DNA of 64,000 nucleotides from Thermosporothrix hazakensis (GTDB taxonomy: Bacteria; Chloroflexota; Ktedonobacteria; Ktedonobacterales; Ktedonobacteraceae), in the NCBI RefSeq assembly GCF_003253565.1, contig NZ_QKUF01000018.1, positions 1-64,000 of the forward strand, in the 5' to 3' direction. The first letter of the stretch is position 1. Every line of letters begins with the position of its first letter. Both the position numbers and the translations under genes were made by a program. Under the pieces are notes generated by a model. It saw only the letters and a list, made by a program, of their open reading frames with translations. It did not search any database and was not told the origin of the DNA. Below are positions 51,973 to 60,291 of this stretch, one piece after another.

Positions 51973-54405
51973 ATGCACGAGAAGAGTTTAGTAACACTGG
52001 AATATCCCAAGATTTTAGAGAAGGTAGCAAAAGAGGCTTCTTTTTCCGCCAGCAAAGAGCTGGTGATGGAGCTAAAGCCAACAACTGATCTGGAGGAGGC
52101 TCGCCGCCGTCTGGCTGCGACGACAGAGGCGGTTCGCTTGATCGACCTGCGTCCTGAGGTGGGTGTGGGAGGGGCCCGTGATATTCGCCCGCATCTGGCG
52201 CGTGCTGCTCGGGATGGTGTCCTGCTTCCAAAAGAGCTTGTTGACATACTGAATACCGTGCGCAGCTCACTCAATGTGGCTCGCGCACTTGAAAAGCTCG
52301 ATCCAGAGCAGTTCCCGCTGCTGCATGATCTGGGAAGTGCGATCCCTCAGCGACCACAGATCGTGCGGCGTATCGAGATGACTGTCAGCGAGGAAGGCGA
52401 GGTACTGGATACTGCCAGCCCGGCCCTGCGTCGCATTCGTTTTGATATTCGTGGGGCCAATCAGCGTTTGCAGGATCGACTGCGGAATCTGGTTTCCGAA
52501 TATAGCAATGTATTGCAGGAACCGATTATCACCATCCGGAATGATCGCTATGTGATCCCGGTTAAGGCAGAAAACAAGGGCCATGTGCGAGGTATTGTGC
52601 ACGATCAATCATCCAGCGGCGCCACGGTCTTCATTGAGCCAATGGTGGTTGTTGAGCTGAACAACAAGGTCAGAGAGCTGATGATTGAGGAGCGGCAGGA
52701 AGTTGATCGTATTCTCCGGGCGCTTTCTGCTGAGATTGGCAAAGAAGTTGATGCGTTGCGCGTTGTTGTCGATCTCCTGGCCGAGTTTGATCTGCATATG
52801 GCGAAGGCCCGCTATAGCCGGATGACTCGTTCCAGCGAGCCGAAGCTGAACGAAGAAGGGCGCATTGATCTGCATAATGCCCGCCATCCGTTACTGACCG
52901 GAAATGTGGTTCCAACGAATTTCCATATCGGGCAAGACTTCTTTATGGTCGTGATTACTGGCCCGAACACGGGCGGTAAAACGGTTGCCTTGAAAACCGT
53001 TGGCTTGCTCACACTTATGGCTCAGGCAGGGCTTCATATCCCGGTTGACGAGCACTCTGAGATTGCCGTCTTTGAAGATGTGTTAGCCGATATCGGAGAT
53101 GAGCAGAGTATTGAACAGAGTCTCAGCACCTTCTCCTCTCATATGAGTCGTATCATTGAGATTCTGAGGCGCGTTGATGAGATCCAGAAGAAGCACACGA
53201 TTCATATTCAGGGGCGGTTGGCCGAAACGCTGAAGCAGAACAGCCGTCCTGCTCAGGTGCTGGTGCTCTTCGACGAGCTTGGCGCTGGCACCGACCCGAG
53301 CGAAGGTTCGGCGTTGGCTCGGGCGATTCTGTCTTATCTGCTGGAACGCCATGTCACGACGGTGGCAACCACGCACTATACTGAGCTCAAGGCCTTTGCC
53401 CATGAGGAGCCGGGCGTGACCAATGCCTCCGTTGAGTTTAATCTTGAGACGCTGTCTCCAACCTATAAGCTGAGTATCGGGGTCCCCGGACGCAGTAACG
53501 CGCTGGCGATTGCCCGGCGTCTCGGGCTGGATGAGAGCATTATTGAGCGTGGACGCGAGTTCCTCGGTAGCGCCGGGGTCCATATGGAGAACCTGCTTGA
53601 AGGCTTGCAGGAGGAGCGCAAGGCTGTCTCCGATGAGCGTTATCATCTTAGTATGGAGCGTGCTGAAGCGGAATATCAGCGCAAGCAACTGGAAGAGGAA
53701 CGCCATCGCCTTGAAGAGGAGCGAGTTCGCATTCTGAACGAGGCTCGGGCGCAGGCCCGACGCGAACTGCAAGAGGTACAGGCGAAGCTGGCGAAAGTCA
53801 AGGTTAGCCTTGAGCGCGGTACTCTGAGTCGTGAGCGCTTGAATCAGGTGCGCAATACAGCTCAGCGACTTGAAGAGAAGGTGGCACCTGTTCCTGAGCC
53901 AATCAGGCAAAAGAAGGACGACGGCGTGCGGAAAATCGATGGACCGTTGCAGGTTGGCGATACCGTGCGTGTGCTCAGCTTCGGGCAACTGGCTGAACTG
54001 GTGAGTCTCTCGGCTGATCGCAGTACAGCAGAAGTTCAGATGGGAGCGATGCGCTTCCGGGTAGATGTGAATAACATCGAGCGGCTGAGCAAGCGGCAGG
54101 CAAAGGAAGAACGCGTTGCACCGAGTATCGTGCTGCCGAGCGTAGAGGAACGGCCGCAGGTGCCGATGGAACTGGATATGCGCGGCTGGCGCGTCGAGGA
54201 CGCCCTTGAAGAGCTCGATGCTTATCTGAATAATGCGGTAATGGCCGGTATGCCTTTTGTGCGTATTATTCATGGGAAAGGAACCGGAGCGCTGCGGACA
54301 GCCGTGCGGCAGCATCTCTCGCATCATCCGCTGGTCAAGTCGTATACTCCCGGTTCTCCGGCGGAAGGTGGAGACGGTGTGACTGTGGTAAAGATGGGCG
54401 CGTAA
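51973..54405 (+). CDS. mutS2: MutS2 / RqcU endonuclease and ribosome-rescue ATPase
   Basis: An 810-residue protein: N-terminal MutS core-like helices, ATPase with Walker A TGPNTGGKTVALKT (about 331-344) and Walker B LVLFDELGAGTDPSEG, a long coiled coil (about 535-640) and a C-terminal Smr endonuclease domain (LDMRGWRVEDALEELDAYL, IIHGKGTGALR). It splits collided ribosomes and/or suppresses recombination, as known for MutS2 in Bacillus. The ATG at 51973 gives the family N-terminus (MHEKSLVTLEYPKILE); the ribosome site is weak and distant. Confidence 0.95.
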   Translation: MHEKSLVTLEYPKILEKVAKEASFSASKELVMELKPTTDLEEARRRLAATTEAVRLIDLRPEVGVGGARDIRPHLARAARDGVLLPKELVDILNTVRSSLNVARALEKLDPEQFPLLHDLGSAIPQRPQIVRRIEMTVSEEGEVLDTASPALRRIRFDIRGANQRLQDRLRNLVSEYSNVLQEPIITIRNDRYVIPVKAENKGHVRGIVHDQSSSGATVFIEPMVVVELNNKVRELMIEERQEVDRILRALSAEIGKEVDALRVVVDLLAEFDLHMAKARYSRMTRSSEPKLNEEGRIDLHNARHPLLTGNVVPTNFHIGQDFFMVVITGPNTGGKTVALKTVGLLTLMAQAGLHIPVDEHSEIAVFEDVLADIGDEQSIEQSLSTFSSHMSRIIEILRRVDEIQKKHTIHIQGRLAETLKQNSRPAQVLVLFDELGAGTDPSEGSALARAILSYLLERHVTTVATTHYTELKAFAHEEPGVTNASVEFNLETLSPTYKLSIGVPGRSNALAIARRLGLDESIIERGREFLGSAGVHMENLLEGLQEERKAVSDERYHLSMERAEAEYQRKQLEEERHRLEEERVRILNEARAQARRELQEVQAKLAKVKVSLERGTLSRERLNQVRNTAQRLEEKVAPVPEPIRQKKDDGVRKIDGPLQVGDTVRVLSFGQLAELVSLSADRSTAEVQMGAMRFRVDVNNIERLSKRQAKEERVAPSIVLPSVEERPQVPMELDMRGWRVEDALEELDAYLNNAVMAGMPFVRIIHGKGTGALRTAVRQHLSHHPLVKSYTPGSPAEGGDGVTVVKMGA

Positions 54406-54421
54406 CGAGAGACAAATAGAC

Positions 54422-54457
54422 AAAGAGCATCCTCGTGTGCAGGATGCTCTTTTTTTG
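54422..54457 (+). terminator. mutS2 terminator
   Basis: AAAGAGCATCCT (54422-54433) pairs with AGGATGCTCTTT (54441-54452), followed by further T residues. Confidence 0.92.
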
Positions 54458-54680
54458 TATGCTTCCATGTTTGCTTCAAAACCTATTTGTTAAGCTCAAA
54501 ATATCCACTTGCATATGTTGCAAATAAGCTATAATGCTGAACAATAATATATAGAATTCCGCTCTGGATTATGCTATGCTATATGCGAATGTATAGGGAG
54601 GCAGAGTTTGGCACGCGAATTTTCTCTGCTTCGTATCATAATCAAACAGCAGCATAGCCAGAAGGAGGCAAGCAGCAAGC

Positions 54681-55193
54681 ATGGAACGGCCTTTTAGCAC
54701 CTTGCGTAACTGGGGGGAACGAGGATGGAGTGCCAGCACCAGAGAAATGGGCGGCTTTAAGAAGTTTATACTACGCGGAAACGTCGTCGATCTGGCTGTT
54801 GGTGTGGTGATTGGGGCCGCCTTTAGCGGGGTGGTGGACAGTCTGGTCAAAGATTTTATTTCGCCATTAATTGGCGTGGCCTTATCAGCATTACACCTCA
54901 ATCAGGACTTTAAGAATGCTTTCTGGGAGTATCAGGGGCAACGTTTCGCCTTTGGTGACTTTGTGAACGCGCTCATCTCCTTCTTGATTGTTGCCTTTGT
55001 GTTATACTTTTTTGTGGTGCGACCGGTTGCCTTGCTTCAGGATCGTTTCTTGCCGCGTGAGGAACCCAAGGCACCGGAGAAGCGGGAGTGTCCTTTCTGT
55101 CTCAGCGAGGTGCCGTTGAAAGCAACTCGTTGTGCCTATTGTACTGCTCAGCTTCCTCCCGCAGAAGAAGGGACACCAGCCGAAGTCAGGTAG
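54681..55193 (+). CDS. mscL: Large-conductance mechanosensitive channel with C-terminal zinc ribbon
   Basis: A 170-residue MscL. The core (about 22-125) has GGFKKFILRGNVVDLAVGVVIGAAFSGVVDSLVKDFISPLIG for the first helix and gate, an outer loop with FGDFVNALISFLIVAFVLYFFVV for the second helix. Instead of the usual short helical bundle alone, the tail ends with a zinc ribbon, CPFC (about 137-140) and CAYC (about 152-155). The channel releases solutes on osmotic downshock. The N-terminal 20 residues are also extra; ATG 54681 has AAGGAGG upstream. TATAAT at 54530-54535 is the likely -10. Confidence 0.92.
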   Translation: MERPFSTLRNWGERGWSASTREMGGFKKFILRGNVVDLAVGVVIGAAFSGVVDSLVKDFISPLIGVALSALHLNQDFKNAFWEYQGQRFAFGDFVNALISFLIVAFVLYFFVVRPVALLQDRFLPREEPKAPEKRECPFCLSEVPLKATRCAYCTAQLPPAEEGTPAEVR

Positions 55194-55415
55194 GGCATGG
55201 CAGGGAAGCTTCTTTGTACTGCTTGCATGGCAGGGTGAATAAAGGTATACTGCCTGAGGGAATTATGCTCTACCAACTTCCCTATAGGTTAGCTTGTACT
55301 GGACAGGGGTACGTCAAGAAGAGCAAGAGGTTATTATCTGCATTCGTATCCATATTGGGCTTGACGACCCCTGTATCCATGAGATTTTCATAGAAGGCAA
55401 AGGAGAAATTCACTC

Positions 55416-55949
55416 ATGTCGTCACCATCTGAGCCGATCCGCCTGGAAGACCGCATCAGAGATATTCAGGATTTCCCACAGAAAGGCGTTCTCTTCAAGG
55501 ATATCACTCCTTTGTTACAGGATGCTGCTGCTTTTCGGGCTGCTATGGATCGTATGGCGGCTCATTATGCCGGTGCCGGTATTGAGGTAGTCGTGGGCGT
55601 AGAGTCACGCGGCTTTATTTTTGGTGCGCCACTGGCATACCTGCTCAATTGCGGTTTTGTTCCTGTACGCAAATTCGGGAAGCTCCCATCCGAGACGGTC
55701 AGCGTTGAGTATGCGCTGGAATATGGTACCAACATCGTTGAAGTGCATAAAGACGCGATCAAACCCGGCCAGCGTGTCCTGATTGTTGATGATCTTCTTG
55801 CGACTGGTGGAACTGTTTCGGCGGCAATGGAGCTGGTGGAGAAGCTCGGCGGCCATATTGCCGGTATTGCGTTCCTCGTTGAGCTGTCTTTCTTGAAGGG
55901 GCGCGAGCACCTGAAGGGGCACGATGTCTTTGCCCTGATTAAATACTAG
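55416..55949 (+). CDS. apt: Adenine phosphoribosyltransferase
   Basis: A type I phosphoribosyltransferase of 177 residues that salvages adenine with PRPP to AMP. Diagnostic blocks: IRDIQDFPQKGVLFKDITPLL (N-terminal hood), GVESRGFIFGAPLAY, VRKFGKLP, and the PRPP loop VLIVDDLLATGGTV (about 121-134). The ATG at 55416 follows AAAGGAG. Confidence 0.95.
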   Translation: MSSPSEPIRLEDRIRDIQDFPQKGVLFKDITPLLQDAAAFRAAMDRMAAHYAGAGIEVVVGVESRGFIFGAPLAYLLNCGFVPVRKFGKLPSETVSVEYALEYGTNIVEVHKDAIKPGQRVLIVDDLLATGGTVSAAMELVEKLGGHIAGIAFLVELSFLKGREHLKGHDVFALIKY

Positions 55950-56045
55950 GCCGCCTGGTATTGGTAGTTGCATATACTTTTTGTCTGTTGCCCGTAGCAG
56001 GTGTGCGCGGGCACTGGCTTTTCATAGGGCGTTCAAGCATCCCGC

Positions 56046-56075
56046 TTGACGTTCTGTTCCTATTCCCTTTATACT
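56046..56075 (+). promoter_or_regulatory. tyrS promoter
   Basis: TTGACG (56046-56051), 18-bp spacer, TATACT (56070-56075); predicted start near 56082, about 25 nt before the leader peptide ATG. Confidence 0.7.
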
Positions 56076-56106
56076 GAAACGTATGCAAATGAAGGTGTGC
56101 GCTGAC

Positions 56107-56184
56107 ATGCATCAACAGAATTACTGCTATTATTACCGATCTGCCCTCTGTGTGGGTGGACCGGCATGTTGCATGTGCACATAA
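56107..56184 (+). CDS. tyrS leader peptide (Tyr-rich, attenuation)
   Basis: A 25-codon ORF, ATG to TAA, begins MHQQNYCYYYRSAL. Codons 6, 8, 9 and 10 are Tyr (TAC, TAT, TAT, TAC at 56122-56136). GAAGG lies about 11-15 bp upstream. The peptide also has five Cys. It lies between the tyrS promoter and an antiterminator/terminator pair and directly precedes the antiterminator 5' arm, the layout of ribosome-stalling attenuators such as trpL or pheL. Low tRNA-Tyr charging would stall the ribosome and allow readthrough into tyrS. Expression is inferred, not shown. Confidence 0.75.
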   Translation: MHQQNYCYYYRSALCVGGPACCMCT

Positions 56185-56239
56185 ATGGGTCTACTGAGAC
56201 CATACAGAGGGCAGAGGTAGCAATAACCTCTGCTTTTTT
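56141..56239 (+). promoter_or_regulatory. tyrS transcription attenuator
   Basis: Antiterminator: CTGCCCTCTGTGTGG (56141-56155) pairs with CCATACAGAGGGCAG (56200-56214). Terminator: GCAGAGGT (56211-56218) pairs with ACCTCTGC (56226-56233) followed by six T. The two share 56211-56214, so they are mutually exclusive. The 5' antiterminator arm lies inside the leader peptide just after the Tyr codons. Confidence 0.8.
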
Positions 56240-56267
56240 ATTGCTCTTTTTTGTCGGAGGTTTTTTG

Positions 56268-57470
56268 ATGACTCAGGATGAGCAGGCGCTCCTGGCGCGC
56301 TTTGCCAGGACAACAGAGTCGATGGTTTCATCGGAAGAGTTTCAGGATCTGTTGCGTTCTGGACGGCAGCTTCGGATCAAGTATGGCGTTGATGTCACAG
56401 CACCATTTCTGCATATCGGGCATGCAGTCAACCTGTGGATGATACGCCAGCTTCAGGATCTGGGACATAAGGCTGTCTTCCTGATCGGTGACTTTACCAC
56501 GCGCATTGGCGATCCGACCGGACGAAATAAGCTGCGCCCGGTGCTCTCACGGGAAGAGATTGCAGACAACATGCAGCGTTTTCTTGAGCAGGCACGGATG
56601 GTGCTGCGCTTCGATGATCCACGCTTGCTTGAGATTCGCTACAACTCGGAGTGGTATGATGCTCTCTCGGCTCAGGAGCTGCTACAACTGCTGGCTCAGG
56701 TAACCCATGCCCGTCTGATTGGCCGCGATATGTTTCAGGAGCGTATACGGCAGGGACTGGACATCCATATGCATGAGCTGATTTACCCGGTCTTGCAGGG
56801 CTACGATTCTGTTATGCTGCACTCTGACCTGACAATTATTGGTTCGGACCAGCTCTTTAATGAAATGCTTGGACGCTTTTATCAGGAGCGGCAAGGACAG
56901 CGCCCGCAGGTGATTATCACAACCCGAATCACGCCAGGAATCGATGGGAAGGCCAAGCAAAGCAAGAGCCTGGGCAACTATATCGGTCTGGGCCATAGCC
57001 CGCGCGACAAGTTCGGACGTGCCATGAGCATTCCCGATGAGTTGATCCTGCCCTACCTGGAAGTTTATACCGATGTTTCGACGGAGGAGCTTCGGGAGCT
57101 CGCTGCGCAGGTAGCCATAGAGCCAATGCGGTGCAAGCTCCGGCTGGCGTATGAGCTGGTATGTCGCTATCATGGTGAAGCCGTCGCCGAGCAGGAACAG
57201 CAGTGGTTCCTTGAGACGTTTTCCACACGTCGAACACCGGATGAGATGCCGGTGCTGACGATTGAAGCGGGCGAATATAACGCACTGGCCGTATTGCAGC
57301 GCTTTTTTGCTGGCAGCAAGAGTAACCGAGAGCTGCGGCGGCTGTTTACGCAAGGCGCGGTTTCGCTCAATGGTGAGACGTTGTGGGTGCCTGAGCAGCC
57401 TGTAAGCGCATTGAATGGGGCGGTGTTTCGCGTGGGAAAACGCACCTGGTTTCGGGTCGAGGAGTGCTAA
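56268..57470 (+). CDS. tyrS: Tyrosyl-tRNA synthetase
   Basis: A class I synthetase of 401 residues charging tRNA-Tyr. HIGH-type motif in PFLHIGHAVNLW (about 49-60), KMSKS-type loop KAKQSKSLGN (about 228-237) and a C-terminal S4 RNA-binding domain (RRLFTQGAVSLNGE). The sequence is of the TyrZ-like bacterial clade. The ATG at 56268 is chosen for CGGAGG 8 bp upstream and the family N-terminus; the raw ORF continues 34 codons upstream through the attenuator. Controlled by the leader at 56107-56239. Confidence 0.95.
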   Translation: MTQDEQALLARFARTTESMVSSEEFQDLLRSGRQLRIKYGVDVTAPFLHIGHAVNLWMIRQLQDLGHKAVFLIGDFTTRIGDPTGRNKLRPVLSREEIADNMQRFLEQARMVLRFDDPRLLEIRYNSEWYDALSAQELLQLLAQVTHARLIGRDMFQERIRQGLDIHMHELIYPVLQGYDSVMLHSDLTIIGSDQLFNEMLGRFYQERQGQRPQVIITTRITPGIDGKAKQSKSLGNYIGLGHSPRDKFGRAMSIPDELILPYLEVYTDVSTEELRELAAQVAIEPMRCKLRLAYELVCRYHGEAVAEQEQQWFLETFSTRRTPDEMPVLTIEAGEYNALAVLQRFFAGSKSNRELRRLFTQGAVSLNGETLWVPEQPVSALNGAVFRVGKRTWFRVEEC

Positions 57471-57489
57471 GAGCCAAAAAAGCCGCGAA

Positions 57490-57511
57490 GCCCGGACGGG
57501 GTTGTCCGGGC
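57490..57511 (-). terminator. Terminator of the argG-argH-argG operon
   Basis: On the minus strand GCCCGGAC (57511-57504) pairs with GTCCGGGC (57497-57490); TTTTTT follows about 10 nt later. It probably ends minus-strand transcription and lies next to the tyrS stop. Confidence 0.6.
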
Positions 57512-57520
57512 CTCGTGACC

Positions 57521-57568
57521 TGCGCAGCGTAGATCGAAAAGGAGGTGCTGCGCATGTGTGGGCGCTAA
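57521..57568 (+). other. Tiny ORF with a ribosome site inside an inverted repeat
   Basis: TGCGCAGC (57521-57528) and GCTGCGCA (57547-57554) are perfect arms around AAAAGGAGGT. An ATG at 57554 opens a four-codon ORF (MCGR, stop at 57568). The strong ribosome site in the loop has no larger gene to serve on this strand. Meaning unknown. Confidence 0.4.
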
Positions 57569-57630
57569 AAGTACCGGCATCAGAGCAAGGAGATCAAGTA
57601 GTGATATGCGTTGCCCGGGGCTTCAGGCGT

Positions 57631-58884
57631 TTAGCTCTCCTGCACTTTACTACTGCCGCTTTCAAGTAAGTTGCCTTCCAGACCAACGGAGGGCAAGAAC
57701 TGGGACTGGGCCTGTGTACTCAGTGGCAGTCCCCACAGTTTAATAAAGCCAAGTGCGGCGTTGTGATCGAACTGGTCGCCGCTATCATAGGTCGCAAGGG
57801 CGTGATCGTAGAGCGAATGGTCTGATTTTCGTCCAACAATGGCGCAATTGCCACGAGAGAGCTTGACACGTACGGTGCCGCTGACAAAGCGCTGTGAGCT
57901 CTGGACGTAGGCCGCAAGATCCTGATGGAGGGCGCTATACCATTGACCGTTATAGATCAGGCGGGCGTACTCGTTCGCGACCAGCTCTTTAAAGCGTGTC
58001 TGCTCGCGGCTCAGTGTCAGGGTTTCCAGGGCCTTGTGGGCAGCGTGGAGCACAACTGCTGCGGGCGCTTCGTAAATCTCACGGGACTTGATCCCGACGA
58101 GACGGTTTTCGATGTGGTCGATACGGCCAATCCCATAGTTTCCGGCCTCTTTATTGAGGCGCTCGATAATCGTCACGCCGTCCAGTTCTTCGCCATTCAG
58201 CGCGACGGGAATGCCATGCTCAAAGGTGATCTCAACGTAGGTTGGCGCTTTCGCTTCCATTGTGTCAGGGTCGAGCGTCCAGGCAAATACATCGGCGGGG
58301 GGCTCGGCCCAGGGATCTTCCAGCACACCGCATTCAATACTGCGGCCCCAGAGATTCTGATCAATTGAATAGGGGCTGGCGTTGGTGACGGTGATGGGAA
58401 TATTATGCTCTTTCGCGTATGCGATCTCGTTATCGCGGGTCATACTCCACTCACGAACCGGAGCGATAATCTTCAGATCAGGGGCCAGCGTATTGATCGA
58501 GACATCGAAGCGCACCTGATCATTGCCTTTCCCGGTACAGCCGTGGGCGACCGCAACGGCTCCCTCCTGACGTGCGACCTCGACCAGCAGGCGGGCAATC
58601 AACGGGCGAGCCAGCGCGGTTGCAAGTGGATACTGCCCTTCATAGAGCGCACCGGCCTGAAGCGCGGGCCAGACAAAGTAGCGCACGAAGTCATCGCGGC
58701 CATCGATGACCAGTGCTTTGACGGCGCCGATTTTCTTCGCACGGGCTGCGATCGACTCCAGATCGCGTTCATTGCCGACATCTATCGTGACCGCGATAAC
58801 GTCCAGATCATACTTTTCTTTAATCCAGCGGATGGCAACCGAGGTATCGAGTCCCCCGGAATAGGCCAGAACAACGGTTGACAT
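57631..58884 (-). CDS. argG: Argininosuccinate synthase (canonical)
   Basis: Joins citrulline and aspartate with ATP in arginine synthesis; 417 residues. Canonical motifs: PP-loop AYSGGLDTS (7-15), YPLATALARPLI (85-96), HGCTGKGNDQVRF (114-126), PYSIDQNLWGRSIECGVLED (171-190) and KSREIYEAPAA. All substrate-binding positions visible by eye are conserved. It is the third gene of an operon whose first gene is a divergent relative, and begins 3 bp after argH. The last 25 residues form a Gly/Ser-rich tail. Confidence 0.93.
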   Translation of the reverse strand: MSTVVLAYSGGLDTSVAIRWIKEKYDLDVIAVTIDVGNERDLESIAARAKKIGAVKALVIDGRDDFVRYFVWPALQAGALYEGQYPLATALARPLIARLLVEVARQEGAVAVAHGCTGKGNDQVRFDVSINTLAPDLKIIAPVREWSMTRDNEIAYAKEHNIPITVTNASPYSIDQNLWGRSIECGVLEDPWAEPPADVFAWTLDPDTMEAKAPTYVEITFEHGIPVALNGEELDGVTIIERLNKEAGNYGIGRIDHIENRLVGIKSREIYEAPAAVVLHAAHKALETLTLSREQTRFKELVANEYARLIYNGQWYSALHQDLAAYVQSSQRFVSGTVRVKLSRGNCAIVGRKSDHSLYDHALATYDSGDQFDHNAALGFIKLWGLPLSTQAQSQFLPSVGLEGNLLESGSSKVQES

Positions 58885-58887
58885 GAA

Positions 58888-60285
58888 TTACTCCTCCACA
58901 AAGGTGCCGCCAACAAGCAGCTGAATTGCCTGAGTGAACGCGTTTTCTCGTTCGGCCCAGGCCTCTTTGGCCTGTTGCAGGTGTTGTTGTGTCTTTTCCA
59001 GACCGAGGTTTCCGGAGGCTCCCAGATGACTGCGGGCTTGCAGGCGCTTTAACAGTTGCACCTGGCTCTCGACCGGAAACGGAATGTTGCGTTCAAGCTG
59101 CGCAATAACCTCAGCGCCGACAATACGATAGGCGTCGCGGAATGGCATATTTGCCTCCTTCGCCATATCATAGGCGCGATCAGCGGCGAACAGTTCAAAG
59201 GTGCAGGCTGCAACTGCTCGCTCGGTGTTCACGGTGATGTTATCGACCACCAGTTTACAGATATCCAGAGCATCCTGTACAAGGTCCAGCGCTTCCATGA
59301 AGGGAAGCTTGGTCTCCTGATAATCCATGTTATAGCCGGAAGGAAGTCCGGTAATAATGCCCAGGATTTGCTGTTGATAGGCAAGCATGGTCTGGGCGCG
59401 GGCGCGTACCAGCTCCATCACACCAAGATTGCGCTTTTGTGGCATAATGCTGCTTCCCGTGCAGAGCTCTTTCGGTACCCGGAAGAAGCCATACTCGACC
59501 GTTGTGTACAGCAGTGTATCCTGTGCAAGCTTACTCAGGTCGAGCATGATCTGAGTGAGTGCCTGTACAATGGCCGCTTCGACCTTGCCACGACTGTTCT
59601 GAACATAGATCACGTTATTCTGAACATGGTCGAAGCCGAGCAGATCAGACACATACTGTCGATCGATCCCGATGGGAACCCCATAGCCTGCGGCGGAACC
59701 AAGCGGCGATTGATCGGCAAGCTCGTAGCTTGCGGAGAGCAGCTTTTCATCGTCGAGCAGCGATTCCGCAAAGGAGCCAGCCCACAGGCCAACCGAAGAG
59801 AGCATCGCCCGCTGCATATGGGTATAGCCGGGCATCGGGATTTCTTCATACTTGCGGGCAAAGATCAGCAGCGAATGCGCCAGCGCAAGCAGTTTTTGCC
59901 CGACAAGGTGAAGCTGCTCTTTGCTGTAGAGGCGCATGTCAACCAGTACCTGATCATTGCGCGATCGGGCCATATGGATCTTCTTTCCGGCTGCTCCGGT
60001 TTTCGCTGCCAGGAAATTCTCAATACTGGTATGGACATCCTCATCAGAGGGCTGGATGGTGAATTGCTGTTGCTCATTCAGCTCTAGGATTGTACACAGA
60101 GCCTCGTGCAACTGCTGATGCTCTTCGGGAGTAAGAATACCGATCTTCCGAAGCATCGCGATATGGGCAAGGTTTCCCCAGACGTCGTGGCGCACAAGGC
60201 GAGCGTCAAGCACGCTGTTCTGGGCGGCCTCATAGCGCTCAACCTGCTCGTTCACGCTGTAGCCCTTCTGCCATAACTTGCTCAT
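58888..60285 (-). CDS. argH: Argininosuccinate lyase
   Basis: Fumarase/aspartase superfamily, 465 residues; splits argininosuccinate into arginine and fumarate. Superfamily signature GSSIMPQKRN (about 276-285), the SRNDQV box (about 108-113), PGYTHMQ (about 150-156, catalytic Thr-His) and SPLGSAAGYG. Several segments (YTHMQRAMLSSVGLWAGSFAE, YVQNSRGKVEAA) resemble the Bacteroidetes-type branch of ArgH more than the E. coli type, from memory. It sits between two argG-like genes, 6 bp after the first and 3 bp before the second. Confidence 0.88.
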   Translation of the reverse strand: MSKLWQKGYSVNEQVERYEAAQNSVLDARLVRHDVWGNLAHIAMLRKIGILTPEEHQQLHEALCTILELNEQQQFTIQPSDEDVHTSIENFLAAKTGAAGKKIHMARSRNDQVLVDMRLYSKEQLHLVGQKLLALAHSLLIFARKYEEIPMPGYTHMQRAMLSSVGLWAGSFAESLLDDEKLLSASYELADQSPLGSAAGYGVPIGIDRQYVSDLLGFDHVQNNVIYVQNSRGKVEAAIVQALTQIMLDLSKLAQDTLLYTTVEYGFFRVPKELCTGSSIMPQKRNLGVMELVRARAQTMLAYQQQILGIITGLPSGYNMDYQETKLPFMEALDLVQDALDICKLVVDNITVNTERAVAACTFELFAADRAYDMAKEANMPFRDAYRIVGAEVIAQLERNIPFPVESQVQLLKRLQARSHLGASGNLGLEKTQQHLQQAKEAWAERENAFTQAIQLLVGGTFVEE

Positions 60286-60291
60286 GAACTT

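Noticed and set aside
53083..54468. 461-codon open frame on the minus strand opposite mutS2
   Set aside because: Antisense shadow of mutS2, which has intact ATPase and Smr domains.
56150..56165. T-box-like word GGGTGGACCGG upstream of tyrS
   Set aside because: The core needs TGGNACC; here one base is missing and there is no stem I, whereas a Tyr leader peptide and attenuator explain the region.
59056..60087. 343-codon plus-strand open frame opposite argH
   Set aside because: Shadow of argH; no start signal or family resemblance.
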